The translations under genes were made by a program, and so were the position numbers. A model generated the notes under the pieces. It did no database searches and was not told the DNA's origin. It worked only from the letters and a program-made list of their open reading frames with translations. Shown piece by piece: positions 25,559-35,216 of a stretch of DNA of 64,000 nucleotides (positions are counted from its first letter, which is position 1; each line of letters starts with the position of its first letter). Source of the DNA: Chryseobacterium sp. MEBOG06 (lineage in GTDB: Bacteria > Bacteroidota > Bacteroidia > Flavobacteriales > Weeksellaceae); contig NZ_CP084580.1 in the NCBI RefSeq assembly GCF_021869765.1, forward strand, positions 1,426,001 through 1,490,000. Reading direction: 5' to 3'.

Positions 25559-26647
25559 TTATTGATAGTTTACTTTGGTAATTTTATCGATGAAATAATG
25601 AAGTCTTTTAATATCTGCTCTTCCTTTATTTTTATCGTTTAAGAAGCAGGTTGTTACAATTACCATTTTTAAATCAGGAATAACACATATTAACTGTCCT
25701 CCATATCCTGTTGCAACAAAAGCCTGATGCCCATTGGTTTTTCGTCGCCACCAGTAATAACCATAGCCATTGGCGTCAGGCATCACATCCCAGGAATCGA
25801 GTTTTACATGTTCCGAGGTAGATTCCTGAATCCATTTTTGTGATACAATCTGTTTTCCGCCCGATTTTCCGTTATTTAGAATCATGGAGCCGAATTTCAG
25901 CATATCATTAGTTTTCATAAAGAGTTCTGAGCCTGCAATATTTCTATCCATTGAATCAGTGTCCCATCTGATGGTATTTATTTTCAAAGGTCTGAAGAGA
26001 TTTTCAGTGGCAAACTGCTTCAGATTGGTTTTTATGATTCTTGACAAAGCAGCTCCGAAAACGTGAGTTTCACCACTGTTATAATTAAATACCGTACCCG
26101 GGTATTCTTCGAAAGGGAGTTCCAGAACGAATCTTACAGGATCATAGGAAAATGACATATCCATTGATATTTTTGAATTTTCAACCCAGTCAAAGCCACC
26201 CTGCATCGTCATCAGATTTTTGAGTGTTAGCGTATTTCGGATAGAATCATGAAGAACTTTTCCTTCGATATTGGAAATATTCTTGAATCTGCTTCTTGAA
26301 ATATTGTACTCCGGAAGAATTTTTAAAACCGGAGTATTGAGATTGGGAAGTAAATTTTTGTCTTTTGCAATTCCTGCCAGAACGGATACGATACTTTTGG
26401 TAACTGATTTTACACTAAAGACTGTTTCTTTGTTCGCTCCATGAAAATATTGTTCATATAAAATCATGTCGTTTTGTGAAACGATGAACGATCCCAGCGA
26501 GGGAATACTGTCATTGATTTCTTTGGTGAATTTCTCAGAAAATTCTTTTGGTAATTCTCTGTTGAAGGCAGCCTGTGATTTCAGTTTAGGGCAGAAGATG
26601 GCCATCGCTGAAATAGTCAGGACCTGCAGTAATTGCTTGGATTTCAT
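25559..26647 (-). CDS. Serine hydrolase of the beta-lactamase/PBP4* family
   Basis: A 362-residue exported enzyme. A signal peptide spans about residues 1-26 (cleavage near KSQA). The active-site SxxK is SVTK at 81-84, and the YxN-type motif is YNS at 189-191. The third motif is not a clear KTG; the nearest equivalent is GYGGQL close to the C-terminus. Family members hydrolyse ester or amide bonds in cell-wall peptides or small metabolites, so the substrate is open. The gene is alone on the minus strand; a 13-bp perfect palindrome at 26697-26729 lies 50 bases before the start. Confidence 0.87.
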   Translation of the reverse strand: MKSKQLLQVLTISAMAIFCPKLKSQAAFNRELPKEFSEKFTKEINDSIPSLGSFIVSQNDMILYEQYFHGANKETVFSVKSVTKSIVSVLAGIAKDKNLLPNLNTPVLKILPEYNISRSRFKNISNIEGKVLHDSIRNTLTLKNLMTMQGGFDWVENSKISMDMSFSYDPVRFVLELPFEEYPGTVFNYNSGETHVFGAALSRIIKTNLKQFATENLFRPLKINTIRWDTDSMDRNIAGSELFMKTNDMLKFGSMILNNGKSGGKQIVSQKWIQESTSEHVKLDSWDVMPDANGYGYYWWRRKTNGHQAFVATGYGGQLICVIPDLKMVIVTTCFLNDKNKGRADIKRLHYFIDKITKVNYQ

Positions 26648-26696
26648 TGTTTAAAAAGGGAGGAATAATGATTAGCTGATAAAAACCAGAGAAGTC

Positions 26697-26729
26697 AGCT
26701 GAAAACAAAACATTAGTTTGTTTTCAGCT
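26697..26729. promoter_or_regulatory. Perfect 13-bp inverted repeat between bestrophin and serine hydrolase genes
   Basis: AGCTGAAAACAAA (26697-26709) and TTTGTTTTCAGCT (26717-26729) are exact reverse complements with a 7-base spacer. No T run follows on either strand, so an operator or transcript-end hairpin is likelier than a standard terminator. Confidence 0.5.
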
Positions 26730-26830
26730 AACACACCTGAAGTTTTTCTATTCCTCTAAATTATGAAAAACAATGAAATTTTTAAATAAATCTCAGCAAT
26801 ATTTTTACATTTTTCCTGAGTCGCTTATTA

Positions 26831-27862
26831 TTATACCAATACTCCGTTTTTAGAAGAAATAGGATCCGGAAGATCTTTTTCTCCACCCATTTGAAGAAGG
26901 TCAATTTCAATGGCTCTGCATATAGAAAGCATCGGAACATCAAACATAAGACCGCCAAAAGGATTTTCGGAATAATCTCCTACCAGTTCCATGATAATAT
27001 AGATCCATCCAATGATGATACAGAAAGGAATGGAGGTCCAGATTCCCCAGTCGCCCAGTTTGGCAAACTCATTTACTAATCCGAGAGGAAGGAGCATAAT
27101 GAAGAGAATATTAAAGACAAATGCGGTGCTGGCAAACTGTCTTGGTGAAGGGAATTTCTTAATTCTCTCGGCCTGTCCCTGAAAGTTGTAGAATTCATTA
27201 AGACTGTTTTGAAGCTGAGTCTGATTGAAATCTGTGATCGCATTCATGTTTTTCAGTTCATTAATGTCTTTTGCCTGCTGGGAGATCAGATACGTAGCAA
27301 AGTTTTTATAATGACCTTTAAGGTCGTATTCGTCCTCAGAAAGATATTTGTGCAGAAAGATAGGAGCCCTTCCATAATCGGGGAACCCTGCCTTGATCAG
27401 CCTGTTTCTTCTGAGATTGATGTTTCCGAATTTACTGTTTTCAGTGCTTATATGTTCCCACTCCGCAGGGATAAGAAGCTGCTCACGGAAAGTGTACAGC
27501 CATGCAATATGACGATTGACAATTCTTTTCTTACGGTCTTCCAGATCAAAAATGCCAATTTCTTCATTTTGGGTATCAAAAGCATATATCATTGAAGCAA
27601 AAGAACGGCTGGAGTTGACGATTCCGCCCCAGATTTTTCTGGCTTCCCAAAGTCTGTCATACGCCTGGTTGTTTTTAAAACCTACAAGGAATGCCTCGGC
27701 AGTACCAATAAGGGCTACAGGAACCCATGGAATTGACATCCAGTGCCAGTTGAAGAAGTAAAAAAGAACCGCAATCAATGTACACCAGATGGATATTAAG
27801 ATAAGATGTAAACCAGACAGGTTGAGAACCTGTTTATAATTGACGTATTTGGTTGTGATCAT
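26831..27862 (-). CDS. Bestrophin-like anion channel protein
   Basis: A 343-residue membrane protein of the bacterial bestrophin family (UPF0187), which forms pentameric ion channels in the inner membrane. Two hydrophobic segments are near residues 22-40 and 43-60, followed by the conserved FKNNQAYDRLWEARKIWG block (62-79), a cytoplasmic helical region, and two more hydrophobic segments near 240-262 and 270-292. The conserved GDYSENPFGG with DVPM lies at about 302-318, the family C-terminal signature. Gating and ion selectivity are not predictable. Single-gene unit on the minus strand. Confidence 0.9.
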   Translation of the reverse strand: MITTKYVNYKQVLNLSGLHLILISIWCTLIAVLFYFFNWHWMSIPWVPVALIGTAEAFLVGFKNNQAYDRLWEARKIWGGIVNSSRSFASMIYAFDTQNEEIGIFDLEDRKKRIVNRHIAWLYTFREQLLIPAEWEHISTENSKFGNINLRRNRLIKAGFPDYGRAPIFLHKYLSEDEYDLKGHYKNFATYLISQQAKDINELKNMNAITDFNQTQLQNSLNEFYNFQGQAERIKKFPSPRQFASTAFVFNILFIMLLPLGLVNEFAKLGDWGIWTSIPFCIIIGWIYIIMELVGDYSENPFGGLMFDVPMLSICRAIEIDLLQMGGEKDLPDPISSKNGVLV

Positions 27863-28026
27863 AAAAATGAATGTGTTTTTGCGTGTACAGACAAAACAAA
27901 TACCAAACTATGATCAGGATTTCTTTCTATTGGCTGTCAGGAATTGGCTATTCAGGTTTTCTGTACTTATAATGGATTAAGGTTGAGATTAATAATTGTT
28001 AAATAAAAGTAGTGAAAAAAAAGCAT

Positions 28027-28056
28027 AAAAAAACCTCTAAAAATTTTTAGAGGTTT
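28027..28056 (-). terminator. Terminator of the 2-oxoacid dehydrogenase gene
   Basis: AAACCTCTAAAAA (28031-28043) and TTTTTAGAGGTTT (28044-28056) are exact reverse complements; on the minus strand a T run follows. Confidence 0.8.
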
Positions 28057-28070
28057 CAATTTATAGAAAT

Positions 28071-30143
28071 TTAATATTTCAGCATTTCTTCGATCTTACT
28101 GGAAAGCTTCTCTGCGTTAGGAAGCATTTCTTTTTCCAGTACTAGGTTGATAGGAACTGCCGGGACATCTAGTGATCCCATTGTTTCTACCGGAGCATCC
28201 AGATATTTGAAACAGTTTTTGGAAATACGGTGTGCAAAAGCTTCTGCGAAAGAATTATTAAGTTGCTCTTCCGTAAGAACGATACATTTTCCATGTGCTT
28301 TCACTCTTTCAAAAACAAGTTCTTCATCAAGAGGGATTAAGGTTCTTAAATCAATCACTTCAACTCTTCCATTAAAGTTTTTAGCGGCTTCTTTAGCCCA
28401 GTAAACACCCATTCCGTAAGTAACGATCAATAGTGTTCTTCCTTTTTCAGTCTCATTCTTATCAGCTTCTATGATGATCTTACCTTTTCCAAAAGGAAGT
28501 ACGTAGTCTTCTGCCGGTTCTATGGTTTTGGCATCTTCAGTGCCGGGAACTTTACTCCAGTATAATCCTTTATGTTCCAGCATAACTACCGGATTGGGAT
28601 CATAATAAGCTGCTTTCAGCAATCCTTTAAAATCCGCTGCATTACTTGGGTATGCTATTTTAATTCCCTTAATATTGGCTAAAATGCTTTCAACACTACC
28701 ACTATGATAAGGACCACCGCCTCCATAAGCTCCGATTGGAACACGGATAATGTTGCTCACAGGAAATTTTCCACCGCTTAAATAATTTGATTTTGAAATC
28801 TCTGTGATAAGCTGGTTGATTCCCGGATAAATATAATCTGCAAACTGAACTTCAACAATTGGTTTTAATCCTACAGCACTCATTCCGGCCGTAGAACCAA
28901 TGATATACGCTTCCTGAATGGCAGTATTGAAAACTCTCTTGCTTCCAAATTTTTTTCCCAGTGTAACCGTTTCACGGAAAACACCGCCAATTCTCTCACC
29001 TACATCCTGGCCGTACAGAAGAGCTTCAGGATGTTTCCACATCAATTCCTGAATGGCATGGATGGCAGCATCTACCATAACGATTTTTTCACCGCCGGTA
29101 GGTTCACGTGTTCCTGCCTCTTCAGTGATCGGGGTAGGAGCAAAAACGTGCTGCATTACTGTTTCCGGTTTAGGATCTTCAGCATTTTTAGCTTTTTCAA
29201 AAGCTTCTTCTGCTTCGAGGCGCGCTTTTTTCGTAATTTGTTTTAAAAGATCCTCATCTGTACCTGTTTCCAGTAAGTGTTTTCTTAGGATTTCTCCCGG
29301 ATCTTTAGCTCTATGTTTAGTTAAATCTTCTTCGTCTCTATAGAATTCTCTTCTTACACCTGAAGTATGATGGCCAATAAGTACTGTTTTTGCACAAACA
29401 ACCAAAGGCCTTCTTTCTGTTCTTACAAAATCTACCGCCTTTTTCATGGCTTCGAAACTTTCTACGAAGTCAGTTCCATCCACTCTCATTCTGCTTAGCC
29501 CTGTAAATCCTGCCACAAAATCGTACGCATCACAGGTTCTTGCTTCTTCTTTGGTCACGGAAATTCCCCACTCGTTATCCTGTACAAGGAAAATAATAGG
29601 TAACTGATGCAGCGCTGCAAACTGTAGCGCTTCGCTTACTTCCCCTTCGGTAACCGAATTGTCTCCAAGGCTGCAAATGACAACGGGGTTATTTTCAAAA
29701 TTCTGAAGCTCAAAATCCTGGATGTATTTTATTCCCTGTGCCACTCCTGTTGTAGGGATAGTCTGCATTCCGGTAGCAGAACTCTGGTGAATAATCTTTG
29801 GCTTATTTTCATCTCTGCTGGAAGGATGAGAATAATAAGATCTTCCTCCGGAAAAAGGATCATCAGCTTTCGCCAATAATTGAAGCATCAGCTGATAAGG
29901 TTCAAAGCCAATTCCTAAAAGGATGCTTTCATCTCTGTAGTAAGGAGAAACCCAGTCTTCCTTCTTAAGCTGATAAGCAGTAGCAAGCTGAATAGCTTCG
30001 TGGCCTCTTGATGTGCTATGAACGTATTTACATACATTTCGGTTTTCTTCATAAATGTCGGCCATTGCTTTTGCCAGCATCATATGATTGTACGCTTTAA
30101 GTAAAATATCCTGAGAAACTTTCTCGTGAAGTGTATTTTCCAT
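28071..30143 (-). CDS. Fused alpha/beta E1 subunit of a 2-oxoacid dehydrogenase
   Basis: A 690-residue thiamine-diphosphate enzyme in which the alpha and beta E1 subunits, usually two genes, form one chain. Residues about 1-340 are the alpha part with SRGHEAIQLA, YYRDESILL and the ThDP region GDNSVTEGEVSEALQFAA...QDN (GDN where many relatives have GDG). Residues about 360-690 are the beta part with LYGQDVGERIGGVF, FNTAIQEAYIIG and YPSNAADFKGLL. It probably feeds branched-chain 2-oxoacids or pyruvate into a lipoyl E2 that is not in this window. I start at ATG 30143 (MENTLHEK), 13 codons inside the longest frame, because the -7 element TATATTTG lies just upstream. Confidence 0.9.
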   Translation of the reverse strand: MENTLHEKVSQDILLKAYNHMMLAKAMADIYEENRNVCKYVHSTSRGHEAIQLATAYQLKKEDWVSPYYRDESILLGIGFEPYQLMLQLLAKADDPFSGGRSYYSHPSSRDENKPKIIHQSSATGMQTIPTTGVAQGIKYIQDFELQNFENNPVVICSLGDNSVTEGEVSEALQFAALHQLPIIFLVQDNEWGISVTKEEARTCDAYDFVAGFTGLSRMRVDGTDFVESFEAMKKAVDFVRTERRPLVVCAKTVLIGHHTSGVRREFYRDEEDLTKHRAKDPGEILRKHLLETGTDEDLLKQITKKARLEAEEAFEKAKNAEDPKPETVMQHVFAPTPITEEAGTREPTGGEKIVMVDAAIHAIQELMWKHPEALLYGQDVGERIGGVFRETVTLGKKFGSKRVFNTAIQEAYIIGSTAGMSAVGLKPIVEVQFADYIYPGINQLITEISKSNYLSGGKFPVSNIIRVPIGAYGGGGPYHSGSVESILANIKGIKIAYPSNAADFKGLLKAAYYDPNPVVMLEHKGLYWSKVPGTEDAKTIEPAEDYVLPFGKGKIIIEADKNETEKGRTLLIVTYGMGVYWAKEAAKNFNGRVEVIDLRTLIPLDEELVFERVKAHGKCIVLTEEQLNNSFAEAFAHRISKNCFKYLDAPVETMGSLDVPAVPINLVLEKEMLPNAEKLSSKIEEMLKY

Positions 30144-30149
30144 AGGAAG

Positions 30150-30196
30150 CAAATATACATTAAAAAAACAAAATACTAACAACCGTTAGTATTTTG
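30150..30196 (-). promoter_or_regulatory. E1 promoter with a 12-bp palindrome on its upstream side
   Basis: On the minus strand TATATTTG (plus 30150-30157) fits the -7 consensus only 6 bases before the start codon, implying a nearly leaderless mRNA. CAAAATACTAAC (30169-30180) and GTTAGTATTTTG (30185-30196) are exact reverse complements with a 4-base centre and cover the expected -33 region. The ACTAAC-N4-GTTAGT core resembles operators of TetR-type repressors. Confidence 0.5.
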
Positions 30197-30498
30197 TAAT
30201 AAATACGCTGATTTAGTGATAATTCCTCAATTGTATTTGTGAAAAAAGGGCCTTTTGGGCTTGGTTTTTTGGTAAATTAATTCCTTCCGAGCACTCTGAT
30301 AATTAATTACAGGTAATTGTAATAATTGAATGGAATGAGCAAGTGGCTGAAGCAGTCATACCTATTTAAGTTTTTTATTGATAATTTCAATCCTTTATTT
30401 CAATAATGTTCATCGTTTATCTTCTGCATTTAAAGGATTATTTAGAAAAAATGAAGTAACTTTACATTCTCTTTTTTATAAAAAAGTTAGAAACTTAT
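30197..30498. other. Intergenic region between divergent E1 and dnaE genes
   Basis: About 300 AT-rich bases with no coding signal. Near its right end TAACTTTA (about 30457) resembles a -7 element for dnaE but differs from TAnnTTTG at the last position. Nothing else is recognised. Confidence 0.4.
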
Positions 30499-33400
30499 AT
30501 GTATTTAATTTTTGACACAGAAACAACCGGTTTACCTAAAAATTTCAATGCACCGCTTTCAGACTCAGACAACTGGCCAAGAATGGTTCAGATTGCATGG
30601 CAGGTACACGATGATAATGGTAATCTAATTGAAAATCAGGATTATATTATAAAACCTGAAGGGTATGATATTCCCTTCAACGCAGCGAGGATTCACGGGA
30701 TTACAACAAAAATTGCCAATGAAGAAGGACGTGATCTGCAGGAGATTCTAGAAGAATTTGCTAAAGTACTGGACCGTGTAAGAGTGGTTTCCGGGCATAA
30801 TGTAGAGTTTGATTATAATATTGTAGGAGCAGAATTTTACAGGAAGAATATAAAAGACAATTTACAGGAAAAGCCCAAAGCCGACACCATGATTTTGGGA
30901 ACAAATTTCTGTCAGCTTGGAGGAGGACGAGGTGGTAGATTTAAGCCCCCGAAACTTGAAGAACTTTATGAAAAACTGTATGGGAATAAATTTGATGAAG
31001 CCCATAATGCTGCTGCCGATGTAAATGCCACTGCTCAGGTTTTCTTTGAAATGATGAGAATAGGGGTGATTCCTGCAGAGGTTTTAAAAGTTTCTGAAGA
31101 CCAGCTTGCTTATTTTAAAACGCTTTACCCTGATCCGATAAAGCCCTTTGGGATTGTTATCCGAAGACAGGTAGCCGATTTCAACAACAAGAAAAAACAG
31201 AATGATTTCGGAAGTATTGATGAGATTGATCTAGGACAATATTTCAATTTTAACAATCATAGCGTTTTTTCAACGTTAATGGCTACTTCCAGTATTTCAG
31301 ACTTGATAAAAAGAGCTTCAGATGATAATTTTCCCGCTGTCGGAATGGTAGATTTGGGAAATATGATGGGAGCTTTCAAGTTTGTTTCTGCGGTTGAAGG
31401 AGCTAATGGTGACCGGGCCAAAAAACATAAAGAATATTTAGTAAAAAAACAGGAAGCAGAAGAAAACGGAACAGAATTCAATGAAACTGAGCCGATTTTG
31501 AAGCCTTTGATTCCTGTGGTAGGCTGTGAATTTTATATTTCGAACCGTTACGAACAGAAACAATTTACTAAAGATGATCCTGATAGAAGAACCCAGGTTG
31601 TTCTTTTAGCAAAAGATTTTAATGGATATAAGAATTTAGCAAAACTTTCAAGTATAGGTTTTTTAAAAGGATTCTATTTTGGAGTTCCGAGAATTAGCCG
31701 TGAACTGATTGCTGAGTATAAAGAGGGACTGATTGCTTTGACTTCGGGGATTAATGGAGATATTCCTGATGCAATCCTGAATACGGGGGAGCAAAAAGGG
31801 GAAGAGCTTTTCAAATGGTGGAAAGATACTTTTGAGGATGATTTTTATGTTCAGCTTCAAAATCATAAACTTCCTGAGGAGGAGCACCTGAATGATGTTT
31901 TACTGCATTTCGCAGATAAATATAACGTTAAAATTTTAGCGCAGAACGAAACATATTACACGAATAAAGATGATTCTAATATTCAGGATATTGTAAGTTG
32001 TATAAAGGATGGTGAAAAGCTTACAACACCTGTAGGTAAGGGATTTGGTAAGAGAAGAGGTCTTGCAACAGGAGAATATTATATTAAAAATTCTGACGAG
32101 ATAAAGGAAAGCTTTTTAGCTTATCCCGATGCTTTTGAAGCATATGATGAATTTACTGCAAAATTTAAACCTTATACCTTAAAAAGAGACGTACTTCTTC
32201 CAAAATTTGATATTCCTGAGGAATTTATTCATCCTGAAGATGAGGTTGACGGCGGGAAACGAGGTGAAATGGCCTATCTTACTCACTTAACTTATGAAGG
32301 GGCAAGGAAAAGGTACGCTGATACGGGAATTACTGATGAAATTAAAGAGCGTCTTGATTTCGAATTGGATGTAATCGCTAATACGGGGTATCCCGGTTAT
32401 TTCTTAATCGTACAGGATTTCTGTAATGAAGCCCGTAATATGGGAGTGTGGGTCGGCCCTGGTCGTGGTTCTGCAGCGGGTTCTGCGGTAGCTTACACGA
32501 TTGGAATTACCAATGTGGATCCCATTAAATATGATCTCCTTTTCGAGAGATTTCTAAATCCGGAAAGGGTTTCCATGCCAGATATTGATATTGACTTTGA
32601 TGATGAAGGAAGAGATAGAATTATCAAATGGGTAGTTGAAAAATATGGTAAAAATCAGGTGGCACAGATCATCACTTACTCTGTGCTGGGTGGTAAATCT
32701 GCGATTAAAGATGCAGGGAGGGTATTGGATCTCCCAATTCCTGATACCAATAATATTGCTAAACTAATTCCTCCAAGTCCGGGAATGAATATTGCGAAAG
32801 CTTTAGCAAAATATGATAAATTAAAGCCGGAGGAGCAAATGCTTGTCGATGAGATGAGGTATGTTCTTGATAGTCCGGAAGATGCGCGCCATGACGTTTT
32901 AGCCAGTGCAAAAAAGATGGAAGGCTGTATCAGAAATACAGGAATTCACGCTTGTGGTGTTATTATTACTCCTGAAGATGTAAGTAATCTTGTTCCGGTG
33001 ACTATTGCTGCTAAAGATGCAGATATCCTGGTATCACAGTTTGATAACTCGGTAGCGGAAAGTGCGGGTCTTTTAAAAATGGACTTTTTAGGGCTGAGAA
33101 CTTTAACCATTATAAAAGATGCCTTAAAATTGGTAAAGGCAAGGCATGGTGTTGATATCGATCCTGACCTGATCCCTCTTGATGATACTAAAACCTATCA
33201 GTTGTTTAAAGAAGGAAGAACAGTAGGTATTTTCCAGTACGAAAGTCCAGGGATGCAAAAGTACATGAGAGAGCTTAAACCGACGGTTTTTGCCGATCTT
33301 ATTGCGATGAATGCCCTTTATCGACCGGGTCCGATTAAATATATTCCAAACTTTATTAACAGGAAGCACGGAGTAGAAGAGATTGTTTATGATTTACCTG

Positions 33401-35166
33401 AAACCGAAGAATATCTGAAAGAAACTTACGGAATTACCGTTTACCAGGAGCAGGTAATGCTCTTATCTCAGAAGCTGGCCAATTTTACTAAAGGTGAAGC
33501 AGATACACTGAGAAAAGCGATGGGTAAAAAGCAGATTGATGTTCTGAATAAAATGTACCCTAAATTTATTGAAGGAGGAAGAAAGAATAACCTTAATGAA
33601 GAAAGGTTAGAAAAAATATGGAATGACTGGAAAGCCTTCGCAGAGTATGCATTTAACAAATCCCACTCAACCTGTTATGCTTTAATCGCTTATCATACTG
33701 CCTATTTGAAAGCGAATTATCCGGCAGAATATATGGCGAGTGTAATGAGTAATAACATTAACAATACAGATTCAATTACCATGTTCATGGAGGATTGTAA
33801 AAGTATAGGAGTTGATGTATTAGGTCCGGATGTCAATGAATCTCAATATAAATTCTCTGTAAACGAAAAAGGCCAGATCCGTTTCGGTTTGGGAGCCATC
33901 AAAGGAATAGGTGAGGGCCCTAGTGAGGCTATAACAAGAGAAAGAACAAACGGAAGATTTAAAAATATTTACGATTTCTTTGAAAGAATACTTCCTTCAC
34001 AGATGAACAAAAGAGTGGCGGAGAGTTTAGTGCTGGCCGGAGCTTTTGATGAGCTGCATTCTTATCACAGAGGTCAGTATTTTGATATTGATCTTGCAGG
34101 AAAGACCAATTTGGAAAGATTGATCAGATATGGGCAGAGTTTTCAGGAAAGCAAAAATGAGATGGAGCATTCTTTGTTCGCTGATTTCGCTGATGAAGTC
34201 CAGATAGAGCAGCCAAAACTGGCTCCTTGTCCGGAATGGCCGAATATGCATAAACTTAATAAAGAAAAAGAAATCATTGGATTCTATCTTTCTGCGCATC
34301 CACTGGATGAATTTAAATATCATTTCCGGTTTATGCAGGGGCAGCTCTCCAAGAAATCAGTATTGGAAAAAGATCAAGAAGGGAAAGAAACAGCGGATGA
34401 AGCTCCCGTTTTGGAACAGGACACGCAGGATGAAGCGGTAGATCTTATAGAGATTGTATCTGATGATGTGGTGGCAGGAGAAGAGGAAGTTATAGAGGAG
34501 ATAACGAAGAAAGCCGAACCGAAAGGAAATTTCTTGTTTTTAAATCTGGATGAGGTGGATGCTTATAAAGAACAGGCTTTTGCCAATAAGCAGGAAGAGT
34601 TATTCGAGGAGAAAAAGAAAGACTGGAAAACACTTCAAAAAGAAAGAGAAAATGGCGGTGGCGGTAAAGAATATACTGTAGCTGGTCTGATCACGGAATA
34701 TAGAGTTCAGGATGGTTTCAGAAGTGGCGAAAAAGTAGCTTTTGTTACACTGGAAGATTATTCAGGTTCCTATTCATTCAGATTGGGTGACAGGGATTAT
34801 ATGAGGCTGAAGGAAAAGCTGGAAGTGCAGAGATTTGTTATTTTTAAAATAAAATTTGCGCAGGTGAAAGACGGACGGGTTTTTGTGAATGTAGTGGATG
34901 TAATAGAACTTCAGGAAGCGTTTGAAAGGTTTGCAAAAAGTATCTCTTTAGTAATGGATGTAATGGACGTAAGGCCGGAAGATCTTGATTTTTTCAGGAA
35001 GGTTCTTGATCGGAATAAAGGGAATCAAAAGTTGAAATTCTTTATTAAAAATATTGAAGATGATTCTCATATTGAAGTTCAATCTATGAAACATTCTGTG
35101 GATCTCAATGGAGATCTTATTAAGGAAATTCAATTGCTGAATAAATATGAATTCTACCTGAATTAG
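30499..35166 (+). CDS. dnaE: DNA polymerase III alpha subunit with N-terminal proofreading exonuclease
   Basis: A 1555-residue replicative polymerase, about 390 residues longer than E. coli DnaE. Residues 1-190 are a DnaQ-like DEDDh exonuclease: DTETTG (6-11), GHNVEFDYN and HNAAADVNAT. The PHP region starts near 245, with its first HxH reduced to NxH (FNFNNHSVFS) and a Lys/Glu-rich insert. The C-family polymerase core has GPGRGSAAG (653-661), PDIDIDFDD (694-702, two metal-binding Asp) and KMDFLGL with the third Asp at 862. A tandem HhH region follows, then an acidic linker (about 1283-1350) and an OB fold beginning at Tyr1392. It should copy the chromosome and proofread in one chain. Confidence 0.95.
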   Translation: MYLIFDTETTGLPKNFNAPLSDSDNWPRMVQIAWQVHDDNGNLIENQDYIIKPEGYDIPFNAARIHGITTKIANEEGRDLQEILEEFAKVLDRVRVVSGHNVEFDYNIVGAEFYRKNIKDNLQEKPKADTMILGTNFCQLGGGRGGRFKPPKLEELYEKLYGNKFDEAHNAAADVNATAQVFFEMMRIGVIPAEVLKVSEDQLAYFKTLYPDPIKPFGIVIRRQVADFNNKKKQNDFGSIDEIDLGQYFNFNNHSVFSTLMATSSISDLIKRASDDNFPAVGMVDLGNMMGAFKFVSAVEGANGDRAKKHKEYLVKKQEAEENGTEFNETEPILKPLIPVVGCEFYISNRYEQKQFTKDDPDRRTQVVLLAKDFNGYKNLAKLSSIGFLKGFYFGVPRISRELIAEYKEGLIALTSGINGDIPDAILNTGEQKGEELFKWWKDTFEDDFYVQLQNHKLPEEEHLNDVLLHFADKYNVKILAQNETYYTNKDDSNIQDIVSCIKDGEKLTTPVGKGFGKRRGLATGEYYIKNSDEIKESFLAYPDAFEAYDEFTAKFKPYTLKRDVLLPKFDIPEEFIHPEDEVDGGKRGEMAYLTHLTYEGARKRYADTGITDEIKERLDFELDVIANTGYPGYFLIVQDFCNEARNMGVWVGPGRGSAAGSAVAYTIGITNVDPIKYDLLFERFLNPERVSMPDIDIDFDDEGRDRIIKWVVEKYGKNQVAQIITYSVLGGKSAIKDAGRVLDLPIPDTNNIAKLIPPSPGMNIAKALAKYDKLKPEEQMLVDEMRYVLDSPEDARHDVLASAKKMEGCIRNTGIHACGVIITPEDVSNLVPVTIAAKDADILVSQFDNSVAESAGLLKMDFLGLRTLTIIKDALKLVKARHGVDIDPDLIPLDDTKTYQLFKEGRTVGIFQYESPGMQKYMRELKPTVFADLIAMNALYRPGPIKYIPNFINRKHGVEEIVYDLPETEEYLKETYGITVYQEQVMLLSQKLANFTKGEADTLRKAMGKKQIDVLNKMYPKFIEGGRKNNLNEERLEKIWNDWKAFAEYAFNKSHSTCYALIAYHTAYLKANYPAEYMASVMSNNINNTDSITMFMEDCKSIGVDVLGPDVNESQYKFSVNEKGQIRFGLGAIKGIGEGPSEAITRERTNGRFKNIYDFFERILPSQMNKRVAESLVLAGAFDELHSYHRGQYFDIDLAGKTNLERLIRYGQSFQESKNEMEHSLFADFADEVQIEQPKLAPCPEWPNMHKLNKEKEIIGFYLSAHPLDEFKYHFRFMQGQLSKKSVLEKDQEGKETADEAPVLEQDTQDEAVDLIEIVSDDVVAGEEEVIEEITKKAEPKGNFLFLNLDEVDAYKEQAFANKQEELFEEKKKDWKTLQKERENGGGGKEYTVAGLITEYRVQDGFRSGEKVAFVTLEDYSGSYSFRLGDRDYMRLKEKLEVQRFVIFKIKFAQVKDGRVFVNVVDVIELQEAFERFAKSISLVMDVMDVRPEDLDFFRKVLDRNKGNQKLKFFIKNIEDDSHIEVQSMKHSVDLNGDLIKEIQLLNKYEFYLN

Positions 35167-35192
35167 GTAATTAGATAAAAATATAACAATTT

Positions 35193-35216
35193 AAAAGTGG
35201 CTTCTGCCACTTTTTT
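35193..35216 (+). terminator. dnaE terminator
   Basis: AAAAGTGGC (35193-35201) and GCCACTTTT (35206-35214) form a perfect 9-bp stem with a TTCT loop and a T run. Confidence 0.85.

Noticed and set aside
28071..30143. Fused E1 considered as two genes joined by a sequencing error
   Set aside because: The frame is continuous, the linker is clean, and fused E1 proteins are known in Bacteroidota.
30144..30182. Longer N-terminus for the fused E1 (start at 30182)
   Set aside because: It would read through the -7 element and the palindrome and add a hydrophobic tail not found in the family.
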